Origin: Phocaeicola salanitronis DSM 18170
Lineage (GTDB): Bacteria; Bacteroidota; Bacteroidia; Bacteroidales; Bacteroidaceae
Assembly (NCBI RefSeq): GCF_000190575.1
Contig: NC_015164.1
Coordinates: forward strand, 3,868,001-3,932,000
Length of the DNA stretch: 64,000 nucleotides
Direction: 5' to 3'
Shown here: positions 53,234-62,131 of the stretch, piece by piece
How the letters are laid out: the number at the start of each line of letters is the position of its first letter
How positions within the stretch are numbered: position 1 is the first letter of the stretch
Notes under the pieces: generated by a model
The model's database searches: none
What the model was told of the DNA's origin: nothing
Seen by the model: only the letters and a program-made list of their open reading frames with translations
Program-made: the position numbers and the translations under genes

Positions 53234-53334
53234 TGTTTTAGTCATCATGCCGGAAGATTATTAATCTTGTAGCGTGAAGATTATTAATCTTACAGCATGA
53301 AGATTATTAATCTTGCAAGCAACGCAGCTATATG
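53234..53334. repeat. 101-bp triple-palindrome element, copy C
   Basis: AAGATTATTAATCTT at 53254-53268, 53277-53291 and 53300-53314 (exact 23-bp period), 4 nt, then the terminus GCAACGCAGCTATATG (53319-53334), which matches the copy B terminus at 15 of 16 positions. The left terminus (53234-53249) is eroded. Confidence 0.85.
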
Positions 53335-53410
53335 TATCCGTAGGGCAAAGGAAATCTGCGAGGAGAAAATCTTTGAAATTCTCCTTTATGATGCTCTGTG
53401 TCCTCCTGCG

Positions 53411-53424
53411 GCATATAAGTGCAT
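53411..53424 (+). repeat. Solo terminal motif of the 101-bp element
   Basis: GCATATAAGTGCAT, 77 bp beyond copy C and 10 bp from the 3' end of the AraC gene. Confidence 0.5.
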
Positions 53425-53433
53425 ATGTGAATG

Positions 53434-54546
53434 TCATTTTTCCAAATTGCTTGTTCCTTTTTGCAAGTTCTCGATGAATTGGGTAGGGGAGATACCGAAT
53501 TTGTCTGCAAAATTCCGATAGAAAGTGGTTCGTGAGGTGAAACCGCAGAGGTACATCAATTCTTTGATGTTTTTATTGGGATCTTCGCTCGCTAATTGTT
53601 TGAAATATTCTAACCGCAAGCAGTTGATGTATTCCCTGAATCCGGTGAAGCCTCCGCTTTTGATAGCTTGTGAAACGGCTTTGTCTTTTTCGTTCAGGGC
53701 TTCGGCAAGATTTTGTAAGGTATAGCTCTTGTCTGTATACGTAGGGTGCTGTTTCAGATAATTGTCTACAGAAACGAAAAGCGGGGAAGTGGGTAAGGCG
53801 CTTTCTTCCTCCTCTTCTTCCTTATTTATAGGAATCATTTGTATATGGTCTGAAAACGGGTTCTCGCGGAATAGATAGAGTGTGGAAAACAGGAGGGTGA
53901 ACACAAGGGCGGCAATGCCAAACAGATTGAATACAAATTCATTGATATTCAACGTAAATGCGATATAGATGCTTAAGAACAGAAACATAAACCCGATAAA
54001 TGCGTACATGTTCCGGTTGATGCGTCTGAAAGCGTGTTTGGAGGCAAGAGGCAAGATAAAGAAAGCAAGAGGCAGCAAAATGGAAACCAGAAACAGCCCG
54101 AGGCGAAGCTGGATATCTTTTTCCTGTATGTGGGACCATATCTCGTTCAGGGAATAAACCGGTGTGAGGTGACCGTTGAAAAACAGGTAGCAGATGCCTG
54201 TAGTAATGATGATGACCGGAGGAAGCAAGAACACCAATAGCCGCAAATGGTTGAAGTAACCCGGATAAAGGGAAGCCATCGGGAAGAGGGACACTACACT
54301 TGCCAGTGCATACCATTTCAGCATTTTGTCGATACTGAGCAGGGAGGTGAACCGGTATTCAGGCGTATCGGTCACAATCATGAGCCATCCTATGTTTTCC
54401 CAGATAAAGAATAATCCGATGCAGGAGGCGATGATGCCCCAATAGAGTTTCAGATAGTTGTCCTTGGCTTGCAGGATGAGGATGCCTCCCATGAGGAATG
54501 CAATGAAATCAAAAGCAAGTTCGATGGATAAATGTATGATTCCCAT
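53434..54546 (-). CDS. Membrane-anchored AraC-type regulator
   Basis: The frame is open from 54696; the ATG at 54546 (MGIIHLSIELAFDFIAFLMG) directly follows the upstream small gene. The 370-aa product has about seven hydrophobic helices in the first ~240 residues, an acidic linker (INKEEEEEESALPTS) and a C-terminal AraC-type domain (~270-365): LQNLAEALNEKDKAVSQAIKSG, then LMYLCGFTSRTTFYRNFADKFG and SPTQFIENL. It probably senses a membrane or periplasmic signal and binds DNA while anchored. Targets are unknown. Confidence 0.88.
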   Translation of the reverse strand: MGIIHLSIELAFDFIAFLMGGILILQAKDNYLKLYWGIIASCIGLFFIWENIGWLMIVTDTPEYRFTSLLSIDKMLKWYALASVVSLFPMASLYPGYFNHLRLLVFLLPPVIIITTGICYLFFNGHLTPVYSLNEIWSHIQEKDIQLRLGLFLVSILLPLAFFILPLASKHAFRRINRNMYAFIGFMFLFLSIYIAFTLNINEFVFNLFGIAALVFTLLFSTLYLFRENPFSDHIQMIPINKEEEEEESALPTSPLFVSVDNYLKQHPTYTDKSYTLQNLAEALNEKDKAVSQAIKSGGFTGFREYINCLRLEYFKQLASEDPNKNIKELMYLCGFTSRTTFYRNFADKFGISPTQFIENLQKGTSNLEK

Positions 54547-54548
54547 GA

Positions 54549-54770
54549 TTAGATGATGCCTCTTACTGATAAGAAAAAGAATACTCCCGTAGCAATCATT
54601 AAGATTCCGATGAAGGCGTAAAACAAGCGTGCACGGTTCCTTCCGGCATTGGCGACAATGAACTGTGTGTTTTGTGCCGTAAAGAACCATTCCCAATTGA
54701 ATAGGGCTGCCAGCAATGCGAGCAACCCTATAAGTACGAATAATGCCTGTATGATGTAATGCATTACCAT
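54549..54770 (-). CDS. Small two-helix membrane protein, Imm17-like
   Basis: A 73-aa protein with two membrane helices (IIQALFVLIGLLALLAALFNW and LFYAFIGILMIATGVFFFLS) separated by a basic loop ANAGRNRARL. The layout and the GRNRAR turn resemble the immunity-17 family of polymorphic toxin systems. No toxin gene is seen nearby. Its stop is 2 nt before the membrane AraC gene, so the pair is surely co-expressed. Start may be 54770 or 54764. The family name is from memory. Confidence 0.65.
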   Translation of the reverse strand: MVMHYIIQALFVLIGLLALLAALFNWEWFFTAQNTQFIVANAGRNRARLFYAFIGILMIATGVFFFLSVRGII

Positions 54771-54886
54771 AAATAACTGCTCATAATTTACTCTCTGTAC
54801 TATTTTTCGATTTGCGAAGTACGGTTTCTATATCTGTCGTGGATGTGGCGGAATGGTAAATCGTAAATTGTCAAATCGTAAATAAA

Positions 54887-55312
54887 TTATTCTTCCGCTT
54901 CGAAGCTGAGCGTGCGGCTTCCGTTTTCCTGTTCTTCTATGGTTACTTTTACCGTATTTCCCGGAAGCAGGTCTTCCACCAGTTCGGGCCATTCGATGAA
55001 GCATAAGGCTCCGCTATAGAAGTAGTCTTCGTAGCCCATGTCATACACTTCTTCTATCTTTTTTATCCGGTAGAAATCAAAATGGTAGATAAGTTCTCCC
55101 GTTGTGTCCGAACGGTATTCGTTTACAATGGCGAAAGTCGGCGAGTTAATCACATCCGTTACGCCTAATTCTTCACATACGGCTTTGATGAATGTCGTTT
55201 TTCCTGCACCCATTTTCCCGTAAAATGCAAATACGGTGTTGTCTCCTATGGCGTTGATGAATATTTTCGCCGCTTCATGGATATTGTCAAGATTGTCGAT
55301 GCTTATTTTCAT
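54887..55312 (-). CDS. tsaE: tRNA t6A synthesis ATPase TsaE
   Basis: The frame is open from 55342; the ATG at 55312 gives the 141-aa family protein. P-loop [14 protein letters not shown] (~32-45), [12 protein letters not shown] (~55-66), HFDFYRI (~77-83) and the Trp-containing [13 protein letters not shown] (~107-119) are typical. TsaE supports TsaB/TsaD in making N6-threonylcarbamoyladenosine on tRNAs. Lies 16 nt after the metal permease gene. Confidence 0.95.
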   Translation of the reverse strand: MKISIDNLDNIHEAAKIFINAIGDNTVFAFYGKMGAGKTTFIKAVCEELGVTDVINSPTFAIVNEYRSDTTGELIYHFDFYRIKKIEEVYDMGYEDYFYSGALCFIEWPELVEDLLPGNTVKVTIEEQENGSRTLSFEAEE

Positions 55313-55328
55313 AACACTTCTTTTGGTT

Positions 55329-56162
55329 TTAACTTTCTGCAAAGTTATAATTTTTTTTCTTTTTATACCCTATACGGCTTATCTTTGCGATGATATAAAA
55401 CAAAATAGACACAAAAATGATAGAGGCTCCCGATGGAATCTGGTATTTGTAAGAGATGAACAGCCCTCCCAGGCAACTGATGTAGCCGATGGCGATGGAT
55501 AGCCAGATAATGTATTTGAACTTGAAGGTAAAAAGGTTTGCTGTCATTTGCGGGAGGGTCAGCAAGGAAATGGCGAGCACGATGCCTACCATGCGGAGGC
55601 ATGCCACGATAGTCAGGGCGATGAACACCATCAGGGCATATTCGAAAAAAGTGACGGGAAGCTTTTGCGAACGTGCGAATTCAGGGTCGAAAGCGATGGC
55701 GACGATAGGGCGCAGGAACAGGGCAAAAAACAGGGCGAGCATCAGGCTGAGTATGCCGAGCAGAAGGATATCGCCCCGGGTGATGGTCAGGATGTTCCCG
55801 AATAAGAAGGAAGAGAGGTCGGGGGTGAATCCCGGAGCCAGAAAGCTGAATATGATGCCGATAGCCATGCCGAAAGTCCAGAACACGGCGATAGCGGAAT
55901 CTTCGCGCATGTCGCTCCGTTTGCTGAGCCATTCCACTCCGAAAGCCGACAACACCGAAAAGACGGCAGCGCTCAGTATGGGAGAGATGCCCGTATACAG
56001 TCCGATGCCGATTCCTCCAAATGAGGCATGGGTTATCCCGCCGCTGATGAATACCAGCCTTCGCGTGACAATGTAAGTGCCGATAATTCCGCATGCTATG
56101 CTGGCGAAAAGGCTTCCCAGCAAGGCATGTTGGAAAAATGTATAGTGCAATAAATCCATCAT
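55329..56162 (-). CDS. Metal ABC transporter permease (ZnuB/MntB family)
   Basis: A 277-aa permease of the ABC-3 family with about eight helices. Typical stretches are [29 protein letters not shown] (~26-54) and the later [24 protein letters not shown] (~200). It would import zinc, manganese or iron. Neither the ATPase nor the binding protein is adjacent, unusual for this family; they may be elsewhere. Confidence 0.9.
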   Translation of the reverse strand: MMDLLHYTFFQHALLGSLFASIACGIIGTYIVTRRLVFISGGITHASFGGIGIGLYTGISPILSAAVFSVLSAFGVEWLSKRSDMREDSAIAVFWTFGMAIGIIFSFLAPGFTPDLSSFLFGNILTITRGDILLLGILSLMLALFFALFLRPIVAIAFDPEFARSQKLPVTFFEYALMVFIALTIVACLRMVGIVLAISLLTLPQMTANLFTFKFKYIIWLSIAIGYISCLGGLFISYKYQIPSGASIIFVSILFYIIAKISRIGYKKKKNYNFAES

Positions 56163-56181
56163 AATCGTTAATTCTCAATTA

Positions 56182-56277
56182 TTATAGTCAATCAAAAATG
56201 AAATCAGTAGAGACGCCACAATGTGACGTCTCTACAACATGCCGTATTTTTCGCAAATCTATTTTGTTCTGCTATAA
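56182..56277. repeat. Composite nested inverted repeat
   Basis: Outer arms are the dispersed module (56246-56277) and its inverted partner beginning TTATAGTCAATCAAAAATG (56182-). The inner pair GTAGAGACGCCACA (56207-56220) and TGTGACGTCTCTAC (56222-56235) match at 13 of 14 positions. It lies between the metal permease gene and the hypothetical gene that follows aroA. It shares its outer module with the giant repeat at 22111-24083 but has a different core. Confidence 0.75.
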
Positions 56278-56394
56278 AGAATCGGATTTGTAATCCGAAA
56301 CCGTTTGTTGATGATGCGGATTGCAATTGACTTCATCGGTCTATGGTTCCGCAGACATCCATCTTCTTAATTATTATTTGTTAATTGTTAATTG

Positions 56395-56820
56395 TCAATT
56401 GCTTCCCCCTCTTCTTTCTCCTACGATAAGGAACAATTCGTCTTTCAGTTCGTCCGGAAGTCCGATACCTCTTAATTGGAGGCTTCTGCTCCATCCCGCT
56501 ACATCGGCTTCCTGCATCGAGTAGAGGATATCGCGGAATTCTTCTATTTCTTCTTCCGTATACGTGTCGGATGCGTGCCCTTTGAACCGGTCCAGCTCTT
56601 CGTCATCGTAATATTCGATTTCTTTGCTGACGGCTGCCAGAAGGCTTTCTTTCTCGCATACAGCATGTTGTCCGCAGCACTCGCTGTCTACGGTAATGAC
56701 AGGAGGCGCTTCTTTGAGTTCTCCGCTTGCCAGCTTCTTCCGTATGTTCCGGTTGTATAGATATCCGGCTCCCATACCGAAAAGCACGACACCTGCTAAT
56801 ATAATAAGGAGTATTTCCAT
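56395..56820 (-). CDS. Conserved hypothetical protein with one membrane helix
   Basis: The frame is open from 57009 in the aroA antisense-free frame, but the ATG at 56820 (MEILLIILAGVVLFGMGAGYL, a membrane anchor) starts 2 nt after the aroA stop. The 141-aa product then has a short Cys-containing stretch (ITVDSECCGQHAVCEKESLL), an acidic segment (YYDDEELDRFKG) and RGIGLPDELKDELFLIVGE. It resembles an uncharacterised Bacteroidetes protein that commonly follows aroA. A metal site in CC...C is possible but unproven. Confidence 0.78.
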   Translation of the reverse strand: MEILLIILAGVVLFGMGAGYLYNRNIRKKLASGELKEAPPVITVDSECCGQHAVCEKESLLAAVSKEIEYYDDEELDRFKGHASDTYTEEEIEEFRDILYSMQEADVAGWSRSLQLRGIGLPDELKDELFLIVGERRGGSN

Positions 56821-56822
56821 GG

Positions 56823-58058
56823 TTAAGGCTCCGCTTCGATGTTGAACCCTGCCTGGCGCAAGTCGTCCCAATAGTGCGGGTAAGATTTGCTGACCACTTG
56901 AGGATTGTTTATGAATAGATTGTCTACAATGATGCAAGCCGGCGCGAAAGCCATGGCCATTCGGTGGTCTTCGTAGGTATCGATGGCAGGGCGGGCATCC
57001 GGTATGCACCGTTCACCGTTCCAAGAAAGGATAGAGCCGTCTGTTTCGTTCAGTACATATCCCAATTTCTTCATTTCCTTAATCAATGCCGCCATGCGGT
57101 CTGTTTCTTTTATTTTCAGGCTTTGCAGGCCGCTGAAGCGGAAAGGTACATCCAACAATGCGCAGGTGACTACAAATGTTTGTGCCAGATCGGGCTGGTT
57201 GATGAAGTCGTATTCCATTCGGGAGGTTTTTATGTCCGATTTCGTTAACAGGACTTTATCGTTTTCATACCGTGTCTCTACGCCTAATGCAGAGAAAAGG
57301 CGGGCAACCCGGGCGTCGCCTTGCAGGCTTTTCCGGAACAAGCCGGGCAATTCGATTTCGGCTTCCGGCATCAGCGCACAGATTTCATACCAATACGATG
57401 CCGCGCTCCAATCGCTTTCTATGTAATAAGAGGCGGGTGCCTGATAGGGATGTGGTTCTACGTATAATTGATGTTCATCGCTCCATTGGGCGTGTGCTCC
57501 GAATGCCTGCATCAGTTCCAGTGTCAGGTCGATGTACGGGCGGGAGATGACGGTGCCCGTCAGCGTAAGTTTCAAGCCATCGGGCAAGGCAGGGCCAATC
57601 ATAAGCAATGCCGAAATGTATTGCGAACTGACATTGCCGGGCAAAGTGATTTCGTTGTGGGTTAAACGGCTTCCGGTAATGCGTAAGGGGGGATATCCTT
57701 CTTTGCCGGCATATTCGATGTGTGCGCCGGCTTCGCGCAATGCGTTGGCTAATATGCCGATAGGGCGTTGCTGCATCCGTGGAGTGCCCGTCAGGAGGTG
57801 AGTCCCTTCGTTTACGGATAAATAAGCGGTGAGGAAGCGCATCGCCGTGCCTGCGGCTCCGATATCAATCGTGTCCGGCATGTCTTGTAAGGCACTGATT
57901 AAGACACGCGTGTCATCGCAGTCCGATAAGTTCCTGAGTTGCGCATGATTTTGCGACAATGCGTTGATAATCAAGGCGCGGTTGCAAATGCTTTTCGAGG
58001 AAGGCAGTTGTATGGTTGCATGAATCGATGCGGGTGGAACTAATGATATAGGTTTCAT
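56823..58058 (-). CDS. aroA: 3-phosphoshikimate 1-carboxyvinyltransferase (EPSP synthase)
   Basis: A 411-aa shikimate-pathway enzyme. The ATG at 58058 starts MKPISLVPPASIHATIQLPSSKSICNRAL (substrate-binding PSSKS). IGAAGTAMRFLTAYLS (~75-90), GTPRMQQRPI (~101-110), GNVSSQYISALLMI (~145) and IKETDRMAALIKEMKKLG (~315-332) are present, as is YEDHRMAMAFAPA near the end. A little shorter than the ~430-aa enteric enzyme. The start is supported by the short leader to the divergent region. Confidence 0.95.
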   Translation of the reverse strand: MKPISLVPPASIHATIQLPSSKSICNRALIINALSQNHAQLRNLSDCDDTRVLISALQDMPDTIDIGAAGTAMRFLTAYLSVNEGTHLLTGTPRMQQRPIGILANALREAGAHIEYAGKEGYPPLRITGSRLTHNEITLPGNVSSQYISALLMIGPALPDGLKLTLTGTVISRPYIDLTLELMQAFGAHAQWSDEHQLYVEPHPYQAPASYYIESDWSAASYWYEICALMPEAEIELPGLFRKSLQGDARVARLFSALGVETRYENDKVLLTKSDIKTSRMEYDFINQPDLAQTFVVTCALLDVPFRFSGLQSLKIKETDRMAALIKEMKKLGYVLNETDGSILSWNGERCIPDARPAIDTYEDHRMAMAFAPACIIVDNLFINNPQVVSKSYPHYWDDLRQAGFNIEAEP

Positions 58059-58183
58059 GATGGTATAAATCGTCTTGTTGGTGTGCAAAGATAATGTATT
58101 CCTTTGTATAAAAGACTATAAATACTTAAGTTTTTAAAGAAATATGGGTGCAAGGGTGGAGGAAGATAGTTGAGCGGATTCGC

Positions 58184-58197
58184 GCATATAAGTGCGT
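58184..58197 (+). repeat. Solo terminal motif of the 101-bp element
   Basis: GCATATAAGTGCGT in the divergent region between aroA and the aldo/keto reductase gene; no internal palindromes nearby. Confidence 0.5.
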
Positions 58198-58247
58198 AGG
58201 CGGATGAGCTTAGGTGCGTTTCGTTAGGAAATCTGCATGAAGTTTTA

Positions 58248-58255
58248 TATCTTTG
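58248..58255 (+). promoter_or_regulatory. -7 box of the aldo/keto reductase gene
   Basis: TATCTTTG, 47 nt before the ATG at 58303. Confidence 0.5.
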
Positions 58256-58302
58256 TCTCTGTCTATGGATGATAAGTTTATGATTCTTTAAATTTGAAGT
58301 TT

Positions 58303-59304
58303 ATGATAGAACCTGTTTATTCTCCGGCGAATGACCGCTATACGTGTGGCATGAAATACCGCCGTGCCGGGAAAAGCGGCATTTGCTTGCCCGAAATCTC
58401 TCTTGGATTGTGGCATAATTTCGGTGATGTAGATACGTTAGCGAATGGCAAGCGTATCTTGTTCTGCGCTTTCGACCGCGGAATCACGCATTTTGATTTG
58501 GCTAACAATTACGGGCCTTCGTATGGTTCGGCGGAAGAAACGTTCGGGCAAGTGATGAAATCTTCTTTCCTGCCTTATCGGGACGAATTGTTTATTTCCA
58601 CTAAGGCCGGGCATGATATGTGGGAAGGCCCTTACGGGAACTGGGGGTCGCGGAAACATCTGATGGCAAGCTTGGATCAAAGCCTGAAACGGATGAATTT
58701 GGATTATGTCGATATCTTTTATTCGCATCGGTACGACCCCGAAACGCCGCTTGAGGAAACCATGCAGGCACTGGTGGATATCGTAAGGCAAGGGAAAGCG
58801 TTGTATGTGGGGCTTTCCAAGTATCCGGAAGAGGTGGCTGGCAAAGCCTATTCCTACCTGAGGGCACACGATGTGCCTTGCCTGTTGTATCAGGGCCGGT
58901 ATAGCCTGTTGGTCCGCGAGCCTGAAAGACAGGGGATATTGGCTCAGGCGAAAGCGAACGGTGCCGGGTTTATTGCTTTTTCTCCCTTGGCGGAGGGGTT
59001 GCTCACCAACCGTTATCTGAACGGCATACCGGAAGATTCGCGCATTGCAAGGGGCGGGCATCTGAAGAAAGAGGCATTGACCGATGAAATGTTGCATAAG
59101 CTTTGGTCATTGAATGCAGTTGCCGGCAAGCGTGGGCAGAGTTTGGCGGAAATGGCATTGGCATGGCTCTTGAAAGATGATAGTGTTACTTCGGTGATTA
59201 TCGGCGCAAGTTCGGTAAAGCAGTTGGAGGATAACTTGAAAGCGTTAGACAATACACATTTTTCGGAAGAGGAATTGCGGGAGATTGAAGAGGTTTTGAA
59301 ATAA
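58303..59304 (+). CDS. Aldo/keto reductase, YghZ-like
   Basis: A 333-aa NADPH-dependent oxidoreductase with the TIM-barrel AKR fold. The ATG at 58303 is preferred over the in-frame TTG at 58294. Motifs: GITHFDLANNYGPSYGSAEETFG with catalytic Asp/Tyr (~55-77), STKAGHDMWEGPYGNWGSRKHL with Lys (~95-116), DIFYSHRYDPETPLEETM (~135-152) and the coenzyme loop IIGASSVKQLEDNL (~300-313). It is closest in pattern to E. coli YghZ, which reduces small aldehydes such as glyceraldehyde 3-phosphate. The 3' end converges on the PepSY gene across a nested hairpin. Confidence 0.93.
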   Translation: MIEPVYSPANDRYTCGMKYRRAGKSGICLPEISLGLWHNFGDVDTLANGKRILFCAFDRGITHFDLANNYGPSYGSAEETFGQVMKSSFLPYRDELFISTKAGHDMWEGPYGNWGSRKHLMASLDQSLKRMNLDYVDIFYSHRYDPETPLEETMQALVDIVRQGKALYVGLSKYPEEVAGKAYSYLRAHDVPCLLYQGRYSLLVREPERQGILAQAKANGAGFIAFSPLAEGLLTNRYLNGIPEDSRIARGGHLKKEALTDEMLHKLWSLNAVAGKRGQSLAEMALAWLLKDDSVTSVIIGASSVKQLEDNLKALDNTHFSEEELREIEEVLK

Positions 59305-59492
59305 TGAAGAATGAAGAATTGAATATCCGCAATTAGCCAATGTAGGGGCGTATCGCATACGCCCAGATGCGCCAACTTATCCACGTGGACGCTTTCGGGC
59401 GTATGCGATACGCCCCTACAGGCAATTTGGTAAAATGCAGACATTCATAATGAAGAATTTTCATACGGGCAACGTGATTCTTCATTCTTCAT
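59304..59492. terminator. Nested hairpin between convergent genes, 24-bp perfect core
   Basis: Core arms 59341-59364 and 59397-59420 are perfect 24-bp complements starting TGTAGGGGCGTATCG; the loop holds a palindrome TCCACGTGGA (59380-59389). Outer arms ATGAAGAATGAAGAAT (59304-59319) and 59477-59492 are perfect 16-bp complements that overlap both stop codons. Confidence 0.8.
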
Positions 59493-60424
59493 TTATAATG
59501 TTTCCGCTTCCACCATAAGTAATATCCGCTCAGGGGCAAGATGCCTCCGGACAAGGCAGCTAAGAAATACAGCACTTTGGTGGGCATTCCTCCCCAGCTT
59601 CCGGTATGGAAAGCATAAAACCAGCCTTTCATGCTTTGCGGAGCAGAAGCCTGAGCGTCTTTCCACGTGATTTTTATTTCTTCTTTGCGGGGCTTTTCCT
59701 TACCCTTGTCTGTACGGTGTGCCGATGCCGTTGGATTTTCGCCAAAGAGCGAATAAGCTGCCGTGCGATACCAACTGAATGACCAGGTCAGTCCGGTCAG
59801 TGCCATAACCAGCAGGAATATCGTGCAATAAAAGCCGACGGAGACATGCATGTCGTACCAAAAACGCCTCCAGCCCTTGGTGCACGATACGCTCAGGCGG
59901 TTCTTCAATGCTTTTCGGGTGCGGGGTATCCAAATAATCAGGCCGCTAATCAGGATGAATACCATGAGCAGGGTAGCAACTCCTACGATGACCTTTCCTG
60001 CTGACTTTTCACCTTTCGATGCCGGAGGGTCCATGAGCCAGCGGTGCAGTTTGCGCATGGTTTGGAAAAAAGGATATGACTTTGTCCAGCCTAATGTCTC
60101 GCCGGTGTATGGATTGACGCTAAGCCGTTTTTTTCCGGTCTCGCGAAAAGATGCGAAGGCTGCTTCTTCGGGGTTGTGTGAGAGCTGGAGTGCGGTAAGG
60201 TGCAAGGAGTCTGAAACCTGCTCTTGGATGTTTTCTATCAGCTGGGCAGGCGGAAGGGCTTTCGCGTCTTTGGCAGGAGGGGTTATGCAATAAAGCTCGC
60301 CTTGAAGGGCTTTCGTAATGTCCTGTTCGAATACCAAAGCGGCTCCCGAAAAGCAGATAATGCTGATGAGGATGCCCAAGGGAAGCGAAAGCCAAAGGTG
60401 GATGTTACGGAATAGTTTTTTCAT
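59489..60424 (-). CDS. xusC: PepSY-domain membrane protein, XusC-like
   Basis: The frame is open from 60484; the ATG at 60424 gives MKKLFRNIHLWLSLPLGILISIICFSG, the usual PepSY_TM opening. The 311-aa inner-membrane protein has about four helices, a periplasmic PepSY region (KRLSVNPYTGETLGWTKSYPF) and a His in KLHRWLMDPP. Such proteins are thought to reduce or strip iron from siderophores or haem. Its position after a DUF4374 lipoprotein and a TonB receptor matches the xusABC xenosiderophore system of B. thetaiotaomicron. Symbol by synteny and family. Confidence 0.82.
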   Translation of the reverse strand: MKKLFRNIHLWLSLPLGILISIICFSGAALVFEQDITKALQGELYCITPPAKDAKALPPAQLIENIQEQVSDSLHLTALQLSHNPEEAAFASFRETGKKRLSVNPYTGETLGWTKSYPFFQTMRKLHRWLMDPPASKGEKSAGKVIVGVATLLMVFILISGLIIWIPRTRKALKNRLSVSCTKGWRRFWYDMHVSVGFYCTIFLLVMALTGLTWSFSWYRTAAYSLFGENPTASAHRTDKGKEKPRKEEIKITWKDAQASAPQSMKGWFYAFHTGSWGGMPTKVLYFLAALSGGILPLSGYYLWWKRKHYK

Positions 60425-60479
60425 TGCGTGTATGTTTAATTCACTACATCTATTAATCCGTGTGATTTCTTTTAGATTG

Positions 60480-60620
60480 AACACAGAGGCACAGAGACAC
60501 GGAGAAATAAATCATGGAGAAGGCAAAATCCACAGAGCTAAACCTTTCTCCGTAAACGCAGTGTCTTCGTGCCTCTGTGTTCTATTCTATTTTTTGCAAA
60601 TCAATATTATTCTACTGTAA
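60480..60620. repeat. Composite inverted repeat between xusB and xusC
   Basis: Left arm 60480-60507 (AACACAGAGGCACAGAGACAC start) pairs in part with 60545-60581; the dispersed module follows at 60590-60620. It is a relative of the giant repeat at 22111-24083. Lying inside the uptake operon, it may tune xusC expression relative to xusB. Confidence 0.7.
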
Positions 60621-60625
60621 TTGAA

Positions 60626-62092
<1,467 letters not shown>

Positions 62093-62131
62093 TTAATGAT
62101 TAGCGTTTGATATATATTGTTCTTTTGCGTT

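Larger units (their letters stand above)
52987..53433. other. 447-bp intergenic region with hairpin and element copy C
   Basis: No gene is supported. It holds a strong hairpin (53113-53149), the 101-bp element copy C (53234-53334) and a solo terminal motif (53411-53424). Confidence 0.6.

Noticed and set aside
53297..53521. A 74-codon plus-strand frame
   Set aside because: It starts in the palindrome element and runs antisense into the AraC gene.
54549..54770. Complete toxin-immunity locus around the Imm17-like protein
   Set aside because: No toxin, LXG, Rhs or secretion gene is found nearby.
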